The notes beneath the pieces are model-generated. The model made no database searches. It saw only the letters and a program-made list of their open reading frames with translations, and was not told the origin of the DNA. Of a stretch of DNA of 64,000 nucleotides, positions 41,203 through 50,188 are shown piece by piece (the stretch's first letter is position 1; every line of letters begins with the position of its first letter). Position numbers and translations under genes: made by a program. This DNA comes from Flavobacterium ammonificans (GTDB lineage Bacteria > Bacteroidota > Bacteroidia > Flavobacteriales > Flavobacteriaceae), in assembly GCF_020886115.1 (NCBI RefSeq), contig NZ_AP025185.1, positions 1,488,001 through 1,552,000 on the forward strand, written 5' to 3'.

Positions 41203-41230
41203 AAAAACACGATTGATTTATCGTGTTTTT
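41203..41230 (-). terminator. Intrinsic terminator after the secreted protein gene
   Basis: Stem AAAAACACGAT/ATCGTGTTTTT with a 6-base loop, 19 bases beyond the stop of the gene at 41249 and next to the kup promoter. Confidence 0.85.
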
Positions 41231-41248
41231 ATTGATGCGATGTTATTT

Positions 41249-42106
41249 TTAATTTCGTCGACTAATTTGTCTAGAGTTTTCAGAGTTTTCCGATTTTTTC
41301 GGGATGTCTACATACTGTGTTTTTCTATTATGTATTTCTATTTCATTTAGTTTCAATGCTACCTTGTTTTCTTGCTCTGGTATAGGTACTATCGGTCTCG
41401 AATTGTTGTCATAGTTTGCTCTGCGATTGTTCTGTTTTGTTTTTTCAATTCGTTTGTTGAAATTGCTCTGATTGCTTACAGGATAGTAGTTTCTATTTTG
41501 TTTTGGAATAGATCTATAATGATATAAATTGAAGGGTGCCCTCTTGTTGTGTCTGAATTTAATAGCTCCAAAAGGTTTTCTTGAACAAAAACTATTTGGA
41601 TACTTCTTCCATCTCCAATTTGAATAATAGGGTCTGTAATTCGATTTCCATATTAGATTTAAAATAATTGAATTCCTATGAAGAACTGGTCTGTAATAGT
41701 AGTTAGAACCAAACAAACTTTGATTTCCGATAATAGTAATTGGTGCTGAATTCAAATTATTCTTTTCTAAAGTAATAGTTGCCACATCTTGGAAAAGTGT
41801 ATGGTCTAAAACAGCTTGGATTACGATTGAATGAGATCTGTTTTCTATAGATTCAACAACTCTAAGATAGTCTACTTCGTTATCCTCATTTAAATCTAAA
41901 TTGGATATTTGGTATTCTGGATCATTCAATCGTATTTCAAAATCTTCTAAATTTTGTGCTTCTCCAAAAATTCTAGCAATTGATTTTAAATCTAAATTAG
42001 CACTGATTTGAGAGTTTACAGCGTTTATATTAGCTCTATTTTGAGCCTCAATATTTTGAAAAGTTAAAATTCCAACTAAGCTCCAAAAAAATAGTTTCGT
42101 TTTCAT
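41249..42106 (-). CDS. Uncharacterised secreted protein with an EF-hand-like loop
   Basis: 285-residue exported protein (signal peptide LVGILTFQNIEAQ). The conserved-looking N-terminal half contains an EF-hand-like acidic loop DLNEDNEVDYLRVVES and a beta-rich segment (SIVIQAVLDHTLFQDVATIT). The C-terminal half is unusually basic and rich in Arg, Asn and Tyr (WKSNYRPYYSNWRWKKYPN, KQNRNYYPVSNQSNFNKR). I recognise no named domain. Possibly a calcium-stabilised periplasmic protein; that is inference. It is a single-gene unit with its own terminator. Confidence 0.65.
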   Translation of the reverse strand: MKTKLFFWSLVGILTFQNIEAQNRANINAVNSQISANLDLKSIARIFGEAQNLEDFEIRLNDPEYQISNLDLNEDNEVDYLRVVESIENRSHSIVIQAVLDHTLFQDVATITLEKNNLNSAPITIIGNQSLFGSNYYYRPVLHRNSIILNLIWKSNYRPYYSNWRWKKYPNSFCSRKPFGAIKFRHNKRAPFNLYHYRSIPKQNRNYYPVSNQSNFNKRIEKTKQNNRRANYDNNSRPIVPIPEQENKVALKLNEIEIHNRKTQYVDIPKKSENSENSRQISRRN

Positions 42107-42279
42107 AATTCGTTAGTTTTAAATTACTTTTAAATATTTTCAATTACTGTGCCAATTTAATTTCGTTATGAAGTAATTGTATTATAATTATTTTTTAACA
42201 TATTATTTAATTGATTATTTAAAAAAAGCAATTAAAAATCAGTTCAAATTACTAATTTAGCAATGCTAATTTTTGAAAT

Positions 42280-44040
42280 ATGAAAAGCTTTAATGATTTT
42301 AATAATATTCAGGTGGCGGGTTTGCCCTCACATTTGAAGCAATTTATTGTTGATCAAAATTACGATACGTATACTCCGATAGATCATGCTGTATGGCGTT
42401 ATGTAATGCGTCAAAACTACAGTTATTTAAAAAATGTCGCTTATTATCCATACATTAAAGGTCTTGAAATTGCTGGATTAAGTATAGAGTCTATTCCTGA
42501 TTTGCAAAAAATGAATGACAATTTGGGCAAGATTGGATGGGGTGCTGTTACTGTTGACGGATTTATTCCTCCAGCGGCCTTTATGGAATTTCAAGCTTAT
42601 CATGTTTTAGTTATTGCTGCAGATATTAGACAGATTAATCATATTGAATATACTCCAGCACCCGATATTATTCACGAAAGCGCTGGACATGCTCCAATTA
42701 TTGCTGATGCAGAATACAGTTCATATTTAAGTTATTTTGGTTCTATTGGTTCCAAGGCCATGTTTTCCAAAAAAGATTTTGAATTGTATGAAGCAATTAG
42801 AGAGCTGTCTATTTTAAAAGAAGCTTTAGATTCTACTCCAGAAGAAATTGAGCTTGTAGAAAATAAACTTCAGACCATTTCACAAAATATGGGTGAACCC
42901 TCAGAAATGGCATTGTTAAGTCGTTTGCATTGGTGGACAGTAGAATATGGTTTAATTGGGACTTTAGAAGATCCTAAAATTTACGGCGCAGGTTTGTTGT
43001 CCTCTATTGGCGAAAGCGCTACTTGCATGAGCAAAGATGTTCCAAAATTGCTATATGATTCTAATGCAATTCATTATTCATACGATATCACAAAACCACA
43101 ACCTCAATTATTTGTGACCCCTAATTTTCAAAATTTGATGGATGTTCTGGAAGATTTTGCTAATAGTATGGCTTTTAGAACAGGTGGTTGGTCCGGGATT
43201 TCAAAGGCTATTGAGTGCCAAAATACTTGCACTGCAGTATATAGTTCAGGACTTCAAGTTACAGGAGTATTTAGTTTGTTCTATAGAGATCATAACAATA
43301 ATTTGTCTTTTATTAAAACAGAGGGTCCTACTTCTTTAGCGTGTAATGATGCTGAATTACCCAATCAAGGAAGTGATTATCATGCTGCTGGATTTTCGTC
43401 TCCTGTCGGTAAGTTGAATTCTTTAGAGGTTTCATTAGAAGACGCCTCTCAGGAAGATTTAGAAAAACTCCATATTGCAATTGGTAGTTTTGCCCAATTG
43501 GTTTTTGAAAGTGGTATTCAAGTTAGTGGAACCGTGCTTAATATTCTTAAGAATGGTGATAAAATTATTCTCATTAGTTTTGAAAATTGTACTGTCCTTG
43601 ATCAAGATTTGAAAGTATTGTTTTTACCAGAATGGGGAATTTATGATATGGCAGTGGGTGAGAAGATTGTATCTGTATTTAATGGAGTTGCTGATAAGTC
43701 AAAATGCGTTATTCAAGAATCTGTTACCACTCAAAAAAGCAATAATCTTTGCTTCTCTGCTGAAGAACTAAGATTACAAGCTATTTATGCAACAATTCGT
43801 CAGATTAGAGAGAAACAAGAAGAATTTGCAAAACTACCTGAGTTGGCTCAGGAAATTATGGAAGTTTATCCTCATGATTGGTTGAGCTTGTTAGAAATAT
43901 ATGAAATAGCTAAAACGGCTGATTTCGATCACTCATTTAGTACTGATTTGCGAAATCATTTAAATACAAAAATTAAAGAAAATCCTAACTTTAGTAAGTT
44001 AATTTCTGATGGATTAATGGTAATTGAAACTTTAAGTTAA
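42280..44040 (+). CDS. Aromatic amino acid hydroxylase (phenylalanine 4-monooxygenase-like), extended form
   Basis: Tetrahydrobiopterin- and iron-dependent hydroxylase family, expected to convert phenylalanine to tyrosine. The iron ligands are His132 and His137 (HESAGH) and Glu222 (WWTVEYGLIG), and YGAGLLSSIGE matches the family's substrate region. The catalytic core covers about residues 40-310. The remaining roughly 270 residues have no counterpart in the 260-residue bacterial PhhA and no domain I recognise. It heads the Phe/Tyr catabolic cluster, opposite to the reductase-like gene. A pterin recycling gene (phhB) is not seen. Confidence 0.88.
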   Translation: MKSFNDFNNIQVAGLPSHLKQFIVDQNYDTYTPIDHAVWRYVMRQNYSYLKNVAYYPYIKGLEIAGLSIESIPDLQKMNDNLGKIGWGAVTVDGFIPPAAFMEFQAYHVLVIAADIRQINHIEYTPAPDIIHESAGHAPIIADAEYSSYLSYFGSIGSKAMFSKKDFELYEAIRELSILKEALDSTPEEIELVENKLQTISQNMGEPSEMALLSRLHWWTVEYGLIGTLEDPKIYGAGLLSSIGESATCMSKDVPKLLYDSNAIHYSYDITKPQPQLFVTPNFQNLMDVLEDFANSMAFRTGGWSGISKAIECQNTCTAVYSSGLQVTGVFSLFYRDHNNNLSFIKTEGPTSLACNDAELPNQGSDYHAAGFSSPVGKLNSLEVSLEDASQEDLEKLHIAIGSFAQLVFESGIQVSGTVLNILKNGDKIILISFENCTVLDQDLKVLFLPEWGIYDMAVGEKIVSVFNGVADKSKCVIQESVTTQKSNNLCFSAEELRLQAIYATIRQIREKQEEFAKLPELAQEIMEVYPHDWLSLLEIYEIAKTADFDHSFSTDLRNHLNTKIKENPNFSKLISDGLMVIETLS

Positions 44041-44045
44041 GAAAT

Positions 44046-44083
44046 AGAAATTGCTTTTCTAAATAGTTAAAAAAGCAATTTCT
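44046..44083. terminator. Bidirectional terminator overlapping the reductase 3' end
   Basis: Stem AGAAATTGCTTTT/AAAAGCAATTTCT with a 12-base loop. The loop holds the stop codon of the reductase-like gene, and the right arm encodes its last residues. It follows the hydroxylase by 5 bases. Confidence 0.75.
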
Positions 44084-44952
44084 AAAGCAGCCTCAAATTC
44101 CGAATTTTTCAAAAGGGAACTAATTAATTGGTGAATTTGAAGTTGTTTTGCATCAACATCAGTATCTGAAGTATTTAAAATGGACTTTAGTTGAGGCCAT
44201 TCTTTTTTCTTTTCTATTGCAGCTGGATTTGGAATGTTGGGCATATTGCCTAGTAATCCTAATTCATTTCCAGTTAAAATTTTTGAATTCCGAATTAATG
44301 TTGGTAAAGCATCCACACCAATGCCATTAGTGGTTACTGGTTTTGGAATTTTGAATAAATTGTCCTCAGTTATTCTACAATACCAATCGCCTCCAAGACG
44401 CGCTACTAAATCCATTTTGTTTTGATCAATTTTACCGTCGTCACCAAGTACAGCCTCAGAAATATGGATTAATTTTATTTCGGCCAAAATTAAATTACCT
44501 GCTCCATTTTGATCTCCAAGCGGAATTATTTGCGTTACAACACATTCAAACTGTACAGGTGCTTCTGCCACTCTTGGCGGACGAACAACTTCCGAAGGTA
44601 ACATTGTGAATCCCGATTTTTCAAATTCATTTATGCCTTTGGCATACTCAGAACTTGCTAAACTCATTTGTTGTACCATATCGTAATTGACAATATTGAT
44701 CACACACTCTTTGACCTCCATTACGTTTTCAAGCGTATGTTTTATCGTGTTGTCGCGAACTCTTCTTGCAGGAGAAAAAATACAAACGGGTGGGTTTGTG
44801 CTAAACATATTGAAAAAGCTAAATGGACTAAGATTGATATTGCCCTCTAAATCAATTGTTGAGGCAAAGCAAATTGGTCTAGGAGCTATAGCGTACTGTA
44901 AATAATTTTGCAGCTCTACCGTTGAAAGGTCTTCACATTTAAGCGTAATCAT
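44059..44952 (-). CDS. Flavin reductase family (flavoredoxin-like) protein
   Basis: 297-residue FMN-binding protein of the flavin reductase-like (DIM6/NTAB, flavoredoxin) family. The FMN-binding half is clear: YAIAPRPICFASTIDLEGN, LSPFSFFNMFSTNPPVCIFS, and CVINIVNYDMVQQM. The C-terminal 100 residues form a helical extension. It follows the FAH-family gene by 34 bases on the same strand, so it is probably co-expressed with tyrosine degradation, but no known step of that pathway requires it. It could support an oxygenase or reduce a quinone-type intermediate; that is speculation. Confidence 0.82.
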   Translation of the reverse strand: MITLKCEDLSTVELQNYLQYAIAPRPICFASTIDLEGNINLSPFSFFNMFSTNPPVCIFSPARRVRDNTIKHTLENVMEVKECVINIVNYDMVQQMSLASSEYAKGINEFEKSGFTMLPSEVVRPPRVAEAPVQFECVVTQIIPLGDQNGAGNLILAEIKLIHISEAVLGDDGKIDQNKMDLVARLGGDWYCRITEDNLFKIPKPVTTNGIGVDALPTLIRNSKILTGNELGLLGNMPNIPNPAAIEKKKEWPQLKSILNTSDTDVDAKQLQIHQLISSLLKNSEFEAALEIAFLTI

Positions 44953-44986
44953 ATGTTTACTTGTTTAGTAGTATAGTACTAATTGG

Positions 44987-45985
44987 TTATATTTTTTTTA
45001 ATGCTAAAATTGAAAAATTGGTATCCACTTTTTTAATTGTATTGTTCAATACACCAAGACCAGTAATCTCCATATCTACAGTATCTCCGTCTTGTAGCCA
45101 TTGTGGTTTAAAATTAGGGTCATTTAGTAATCCGGTTCCATTAAGTTCTAAAAAGCATCCAGTACCCACTGTTCCGGATCCAATTACATCCCCAGGATAT
45201 ATATCTACTCCATAGGCACATCGCTCTATAATTTCTGCAAAAGTCCAATCCATATCTGCCATATTACCACGAGATACTTCTATACCGTTGACTTTACAAC
45301 TCATCGTTAGATTATAATTATTTCCAACGTGATTTGGTTTGGCTGGAACTTTATAGGGTTCTAACTCGTCAGGAGTTACTAACCAAGGTCCAATCACTGT
45401 GCTAAAATCTTTCCCTTTTGCAGGTCCTAAATTCAAAATCATTTCTTCCATTTGAAGCGTTCTTGCGCTCATATCGTTCATAATCATATAGCCAGCTATA
45501 TAAGAATCGGCATCCTTTGCAGAGATATTTCTACCTTTTTTACCAATTACTACTGCTACTTCTAATTCGAAATCTAATTTTTCAAAGTGATCGGGCATAC
45601 ATTCAATTTCTCCTGGTCCCTGAATCGCATTGTGGTTTGTGAAATAGAATATTGGATATTGATCAAACTCCGGAATCATATCTAATTTACGATTCTTTCT
45701 TGCCGAAGCAACGTGCTGTCTAAAAGCATATCCATCTCTACAAGAGCTAGGCTTTGGAACTGGCGCTAGGAGATTGAAATTAGAAATTGGTGTTGCAATA
45801 CTACTATCATTAAGAATTGATGTTTCAACTAATTTGGCTTTATCCATCATTGATTGGCCACCTTCAAGAAAAGTTGCCATATCATTTGGAATCAATTCAT
45901 TAATAGCATTTAAATTATAAATAGAATTATGTACCATAATTCCTAAATGTGTTTTTTTGTCTTGTGAGTAACTTACTAATTTCAT
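44987..45985 (-). CDS. Fumarylacetoacetate hydrolase family protein
   Basis: 332-residue FAH-fold hydrolase, in this context most likely fumarylacetoacetase, which releases fumarate and acetoacetate as the last step of tyrosine degradation. The metal-binding segment is LDFELEVAVVIGKKGRNI (the E-x-E pair) with AGYMIMNDMSARTLQ. GPAKGKDFSTVIGPWLVTPDE and PGDVIGSGTVGTGC are also typical. It is the shorter bacterial type rather than the 420-residue eukaryotic one. The TTG at 46027 gives a longer frame; ATG 45985 (MKLVSYSQDKKTHLG) fits the family. Divergent from hmgA. Confidence 0.88.
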   Translation of the reverse strand: MKLVSYSQDKKTHLGIMVHNSIYNLNAINELIPNDMATFLEGGQSMMDKAKLVETSILNDSSIATPISNFNLLAPVPKPSSCRDGYAFRQHVASARKNRKLDMIPEFDQYPIFYFTNHNAIQGPGEIECMPDHFEKLDFELEVAVVIGKKGRNISAKDADSYIAGYMIMNDMSARTLQMEEMILNLGPAKGKDFSTVIGPWLVTPDELEPYKVPAKPNHVGNNYNLTMSCKVNGIEVSRGNMADMDWTFAEIIERCAYGVDIYPGDVIGSGTVGTGCFLELNGTGLLNDPNFKPQWLQDGDTVDMEITGLGVLNNTIKKVDTNFSILALKKI

Positions 45986-46078
45986 ATTGAAATGGGTATT
46001 GTTTAGTGATGTGTAAAAATAAATCAAAGCGACGTAAAATTAAGAATATTTTAATTAAATTTGGATTTCTTTTTGAGA

Positions 46079-46124
46079 ATATGTCATATCATCAGAAAAT
46101 CATTAAAAAAATTGATATGTCGTA
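46079..46124. promoter_or_regulatory. Direct-repeat pair between FAH and hmgA, candidate operator
   Basis: ATATGTCATA (46079-46088) and ATATGTCGTA (46115-46124) form a direct repeat with centres 36 bases apart in the 239-base divergent region. No regulator gene is adjacent. It may be chance in AT-rich DNA. Confidence 0.3.
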
Positions 46125-46224
46125 ATTAAATTGAATATTTTATATTACTAAATCTGCTTTTAGTAATTGCAATTAGATTCTTTTTTATTTATTTTAACTA
46201 AGTTGACTTTTAAATATTTGAAGT

Positions 46225-47382
46225 ATGCCAATATATCATTCTTTAGGAAAAATTCCTTTAAAAAGACATACCGTTTTTCGCAAACCTGACGGGGAACTTT
46301 ATGCAGAAGAGCTAGTTTCTACAGAGGGTTTTTCGAGTTTGTATTCTTTAGTGTATCATTGCCATCCGCCTACAATAGTTAAATCTATGGGAACTCCTTA
46401 TTCTGTAGAGCCTAAAATAGCGCGTGAGAAACATTTGAAGCATACCAGTTTAAAAGGATTTAAAATTCAGCCTGTAGATGATTATTTAGAGAGTAGAAAA
46501 GTGATATTGGCAAATAATGATTTGCATATTTCTCTAGCTGCCCCAAAAAAATCGATGACAGACTATTTTTATAAGAATAGTCAGGCTGATGAGGTCGTAT
46601 TTATTCATGAAGGTTCAGGTGTATTAAAAACTGGTTTTGGCAAACTTAATTTTGGTTATGGCGATTATATAGTTATTCCAAGAGGAACTATTTATCAAAT
46701 TGAATTTGACGATGAAAAAAACCGACTTTTTATTGTCGAAAGTTTTAGTTCCATTCAAACTCCAAAGCGTTACAGAAATGCATTTGGTCAATTGCAAGAA
46801 CATTCTCCTTATTGTGAGCGAGATATAAGAAAACCTAAAGATTTAGAAACGATAGATCAGATCGGAGATTTTAAAGTCTTAATAAAAAAACAAGGAATGA
46901 TGTATCCCTATACTTACGGAACACATCCTTTTGATTTTGTGGGTTGGGATGGTTTTCATTATCCTTGGGCTTTATCAATACATGATTTTGAACCTATTAC
47001 TGGTAGATTACATCAACCGCCTCCTGTGCATCAAACTTTTGAAGCGCATAATTTTGTCATTTGTTCATTTGTTCCAAGAAAATACGATTACCACCCTTTG
47101 TCAATACCAGCGCCCTACCATCATAGTAATGTAGATAGTGACGAAGTATTGTACTATGTTGATGGCGATTTCATGAGCCGTAAAAGTGTAGAAAAAGGTC
47201 AAATCACTTTGCATCCTGCTGGAATTCCGCACGGACCTCATCCTGGAACTGTTGAGAAGTCGATTGGAAAGGAAAGTACAGAAGAACTCGCTGTGATGAT
47301 AGACCCATTCAAGCCATTAATGATTACTGAAGAGGCTTTAGCCATAGAAGACGAGGACTATTTTGCTAGTTGGCAGTCTTAA
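46225..47382 (+). CDS. hmgA: Homogentisate 1,2-dioxygenase
   Basis: 385-residue non-haem iron dioxygenase of the cupin fold; it opens the homogentisate ring to maleylacetoacetate. Candidate iron ligands are His299/His300 and Glu307 (PYHHSNVDSDEVLYY) and His336 (HPAGIPHGPHPG). The N-terminal cupin holds VFIHEGSGVLKTGFG and GDYIVIPRGTIYQIEF. hppD follows after 31 bases on the same strand and supplies the substrate, so the two are one unit. The length is slightly below the 430 residues of proteobacterial HmgA, as in other Bacteroidetes. Confidence 0.92.
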   Translation: MPIYHSLGKIPLKRHTVFRKPDGELYAEELVSTEGFSSLYSLVYHCHPPTIVKSMGTPYSVEPKIAREKHLKHTSLKGFKIQPVDDYLESRKVILANNDLHISLAAPKKSMTDYFYKNSQADEVVFIHEGSGVLKTGFGKLNFGYGDYIVIPRGTIYQIEFDDEKNRLFIVESFSSIQTPKRYRNAFGQLQEHSPYCERDIRKPKDLETIDQIGDFKVLIKKQGMMYPYTYGTHPFDFVGWDGFHYPWALSIHDFEPITGRLHQPPPVHQTFEAHNFVICSFVPRKYDYHPLSIPAPYHHSNVDSDEVLYYVDGDFMSRKSVEKGQITLHPAGIPHGPHPGTVEKSIGKESTEELAVMIDPFKPLMITEEALAIEDEDYFASWQS

Positions 47383-47413
47383 AATTATGTACAATTAAAT
47401 TTTTATACTATAT

Positions 47414-48544
47414 ATGAATACTGAAACTTTTGCTGAAAAGATCGCTAAAGCGCCAAACTTTCTTCCTATCAATGGAACTGATTTTATTGAATTATATGTT
47501 GGAAATGCTAAACAAGCAGCGCATTATTATAAGACTGCTTTTGGGTTTCAATCGCTTGCCTATGCGGGTCCTGAAACCGGAGTTAGAGATAGAGCATCGT
47601 ATGTTTTACAACAAGGGAAAATCCGTTTGGTATTAACTACAGCTTTAAAATCCGATAGTCCTATTGCTGAACATGCTAAAAAACATGGCGATGGTGTTAA
47701 AGTACTTGCCTTATGGGTGGATGATGCTTATTTAGCTTTTGAAGAAACTACAAAAAGAGGAGGTAAGACCTATTTAGAGCCTACTACTTTGAAAGATGAG
47801 AATGGAGAAATTCGTATGTCTGGAATTTACACCTACGGAGAAACAGTGCATCTTTTTATTGAAAGAAAAAATTACAAAGGTTTATTTATGCCGGGTTACC
47901 AAGAGTGGAAATCAGACTATAATCCAAAAGATGCAGGTCTATTATATATTGATCACTGTGTTGGAAACGTGGGTTGGAACCGTATGAATGAAACCGTTAA
48001 GTGGTACGAAGAGGTAATGGGATTTGTCAATATCCTAACTTTTGACGATAAACAAATTAATACTGAATACTCTGCATTGATGAGTAAAGTAATGAGCAAC
48101 GGAAACGGTTATTCAAAATTTCCAATTAACGAGCCTGCTATTGGCAAAAAGAAATCTCAAATAGAGGAATATCTAGATTTCTATGAAGGGGAAGGAGTAC
48201 AGCATATCGCAGTGGCTACGAACGATATAATTACTACAGTAACGCAATTGAAAGCCCATGGAGTCGAATTTTTAAGCGCTCCACCCAATGCCTATTATGA
48301 AATGTTATCTAACAGAGTAGGATCAATAGATGAAGAAGTATCAGTTTTAAAAAGTCTTGGGATTTTAGTTGATTGTGACGAGGAAGGGTATTTGTTGCAA
48401 ATTTTTACAAAACCTGTTGAGGATAGACCTACTTTATTTTTTGAGATTATTCAAAGAAAAGGAGCACAATCATTTGGTGCTGGAAATTTCAAAGCATTAT
48501 TTGAGTCTCTAGAACGAGAACAAGAATTAAGAGGAAATTTGTAA
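47414..48544 (+). CDS. hppD: 4-hydroxyphenylpyruvate dioxygenase
   Basis: 376-residue vicinal-oxygen-chelate dioxygenase that converts 4-hydroxyphenylpyruvate to homogentisate. The iron triad is complete: His181 (YIDHCVGNV), His264 (GVQHIAVATND) and Glu344 (LFFEIIQRKG). The N-terminal half is the degenerate VOC domain (FIELYVGNAKQAAHYYKTAF). It lies 31 bases after hmgA and ends at a strong terminator. The upstream aminotransferase that would supply hydroxyphenylpyruvate is not in the cluster; ilvE at 53112 is a branched-chain type. Confidence 0.96.
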   Translation: MNTETFAEKIAKAPNFLPINGTDFIELYVGNAKQAAHYYKTAFGFQSLAYAGPETGVRDRASYVLQQGKIRLVLTTALKSDSPIAEHAKKHGDGVKVLALWVDDAYLAFEETTKRGGKTYLEPTTLKDENGEIRMSGIYTYGETVHLFIERKNYKGLFMPGYQEWKSDYNPKDAGLLYIDHCVGNVGWNRMNETVKWYEEVMGFVNILTFDDKQINTEYSALMSKVMSNGNGYSKFPINEPAIGKKKSQIEEYLDFYEGEGVQHIAVATNDIITTVTQLKAHGVEFLSAPPNAYYEMLSNRVGSIDEEVSVLKSLGILVDCDEEGYLLQIFTKPVEDRPTLFFEIIQRKGAQSFGAGNFKALFESLEREQELRGNL

Positions 48545-48572
48545 TAAAAAATTAATGTATTCTAATTCATTT

Positions 48573-48607
48573 AAAAACAGTAGTTTTAACCAGCTACTGT
48601 TTTTTTA
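48573..48607 (+). terminator. Intrinsic terminator after hppD
   Basis: Stem AAAAACAGTAG/CTACTGTTTTT with a 10-base loop followed by T7. It lies just before the Ycf48-like gene. Confidence 0.88.
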
Positions 48608-48622
48608 TTTTAATTCCATTTT

Positions 48623-49687
48623 ATGAAACAATTTTTGGTTTATTTTTTAGTGTTTCAAACACTTTTTTCCTGTTCTTCTATAGGACTAAGGCATTCAGAG
48701 AATCAATCTATTGCGCTTTCAGGTATAGAAAGAGTAGATACATTGTTAATGGATAAAATTAGTATTAGAGCAATCACAATCGCTAATGATAAAGTTTGGT
48801 ATTCTGCTGATAAGTCTCGATTTGGCTGTATAGATTTAGTATCGTTACAAAAAAAAGAAATCGAAATAGGTTCCAATAAGCAAACAGAGTTTAGAAGTAT
48901 TGCTAAAACAAAACACTTTATTTTTGTGTTAAGCGTTGCCAATCCAGCATTATTGTATCGAATTGATAAACAAGACTTAAGTTATGAATTAGTATATCAT
49001 GAACAGCATGAAAAAGTCTTTTATGATAGTATGCAATTTTGGAATGATAAAGAAGGAATTGCAATTGGCGATCCCATTGCATCAAGTTTTTCTTTGATTG
49101 TTACCAAAGATAGCGGTAAAACTTGGCAAAAGATACCAGATAGTCAATTGCCAAAATTAGAAGAAGGAGAAGCTTTTTTTGCTGCGAGTAATACGAGTAT
49201 TATTACCAAAAAAGAAAAAACTTGGGTGGTATCTGGAGGAAAACAATCAAGGGTGTTTTTTTCAAATAATAAAGGAAAAAATTGGGAAGTATATTCCACT
49301 CCTATAGTTCAAGGTAAATCCATGACAGGAATATTTACTGCCGATTTTTACAATGATAAAATTGGTTTTATTTCTGGAGGAAACTATGAGAATTTAGAGC
49401 AAAATTACGATAATAAAGCACTCACATTAGATGGCGGTAAAACCTGGAAATTAGTAGCTCAAAATTTAGGGTTTGGTTATGCGTCTTGTGTGCAGTATGT
49501 TCCAAGAAGTAAAGGAAACGAATTGTTATCTGTTGGCGCATCAGGAATTTTTTATTCTGGAGATCGCGGACATACTTGGAAACAATTCAGTTCGGATAAA
49601 ACATTGTATACTATTAGAATGATAAATAACGTTACTGCTGTTGCTGCTGGAAAAAATAAAATTATTCTAATTCATTTTAAGAAGTAG
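48623..49687 (+). CDS. Ycf48/BNR-repeat-like lipoprotein
   Basis: 354-residue predicted lipoprotein (LFSCSSIG lipobox) that folds as a beta-propeller of sialidase/Ycf48-like repeats. Asp-box-type motifs recur: TKDSGKTWQKI, SNNKGKNWEVY, TLDGGKTWKLV and SGDRGHTWKQF. Close flavobacterial relatives are often annotated simply as oxidoreductase, without evidence. It starts at ATG 48623, 15 bases after the hppD terminator. Whether it binds a ligand or a partner protein is unknown. Confidence 0.8.
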   Translation: MKQFLVYFLVFQTLFSCSSIGLRHSENQSIALSGIERVDTLLMDKISIRAITIANDKVWYSADKSRFGCIDLVSLQKKEIEIGSNKQTEFRSIAKTKHFIFVLSVANPALLYRIDKQDLSYELVYHEQHEKVFYDSMQFWNDKEGIAIGDPIASSFSLIVTKDSGKTWQKIPDSQLPKLEEGEAFFAASNTSIITKKEKTWVVSGGKQSRVFFSNNKGKNWEVYSTPIVQGKSMTGIFTADFYNDKIGFISGGNYENLEQNYDNKALTLDGGKTWKLVAQNLGFGYASCVQYVPRSKGNELLSVGASGIFYSGDRGHTWKQFSSDKTLYTIRMINNVTAVAAGKNKIILIHFKK

Positions 49688-49708
49688 TGTACATTAGTTT
49701 TTTAGCAT

Positions 49709-50170
49709 TTAATCTTTTCGTTGTTGCCCTTTATTTCGGTATTGGGCTAATAATTTTCTATTAAAATCTTCTTCTAACTTTTTTAGGAGAATTATTTTTG
49801 ATGGAGGGATAACTCCTTTCAAATTAGCTGCAAATTTTTTTCTAAGCAAAAATAATTCTTCCTCGTTTTTGTCCATTTGGTTCAATAAAAGACTTGCCTC
49901 TTTTTCTGTCATTTTATCTTTACTCTCATTGTATTTTTTGATCAATGTTTTTGATTTAGAGTGTTTCAATTCAAACTCTTTATCTTCAAAAGCAGTGTAG
50001 ATAGGCCAAAATTTATCAGCCTCGCTTTGACTTAAGTCCAATTCAGTAGTTAGAAATTCAACTTTCATTGATTTAATTTGCTCTCTTTTTTCTTTCATTT
50101 TGTCTGATTGAGCTTGAGAATTGAAAGAAATCAATAAAAAAAGCAGCGCTATAATAGAGGATAGTTTCAT
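49709..50170 (-). CDS. Exported Spy/CpxP-like protein of the sigma-factor locus
   Basis: 153-residue secreted, highly helical protein (signal peptide FLLISFNSQAQ). It reads like the LTXXQ/Spy-like proteins: FLTTELDLSQSEADKFWPIY followed by charged helices. Flavobacterial relatives are annotated as sensors of ECF-type sigma factors. It is the last of three genes with an ECF sigma factor and a single-pass membrane protein (18-base gap). A periplasmic stress-sensing role is plausible but unproven. Confidence 0.75.
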   Translation of the reverse strand: MKLSSIIALLFLLISFNSQAQSDKMKEKREQIKSMKVEFLTTELDLSQSEADKFWPIYTAFEDKEFELKHSKSKTLIKKYNESKDKMTEKEASLLLNQMDKNEEELFLLRKKFAANLKGVIPPSKIILLKKLEEDFNRKLLAQYRNKGQQRKD

Positions 50171-50188
50171 GGTGGTATTATTAAATGG

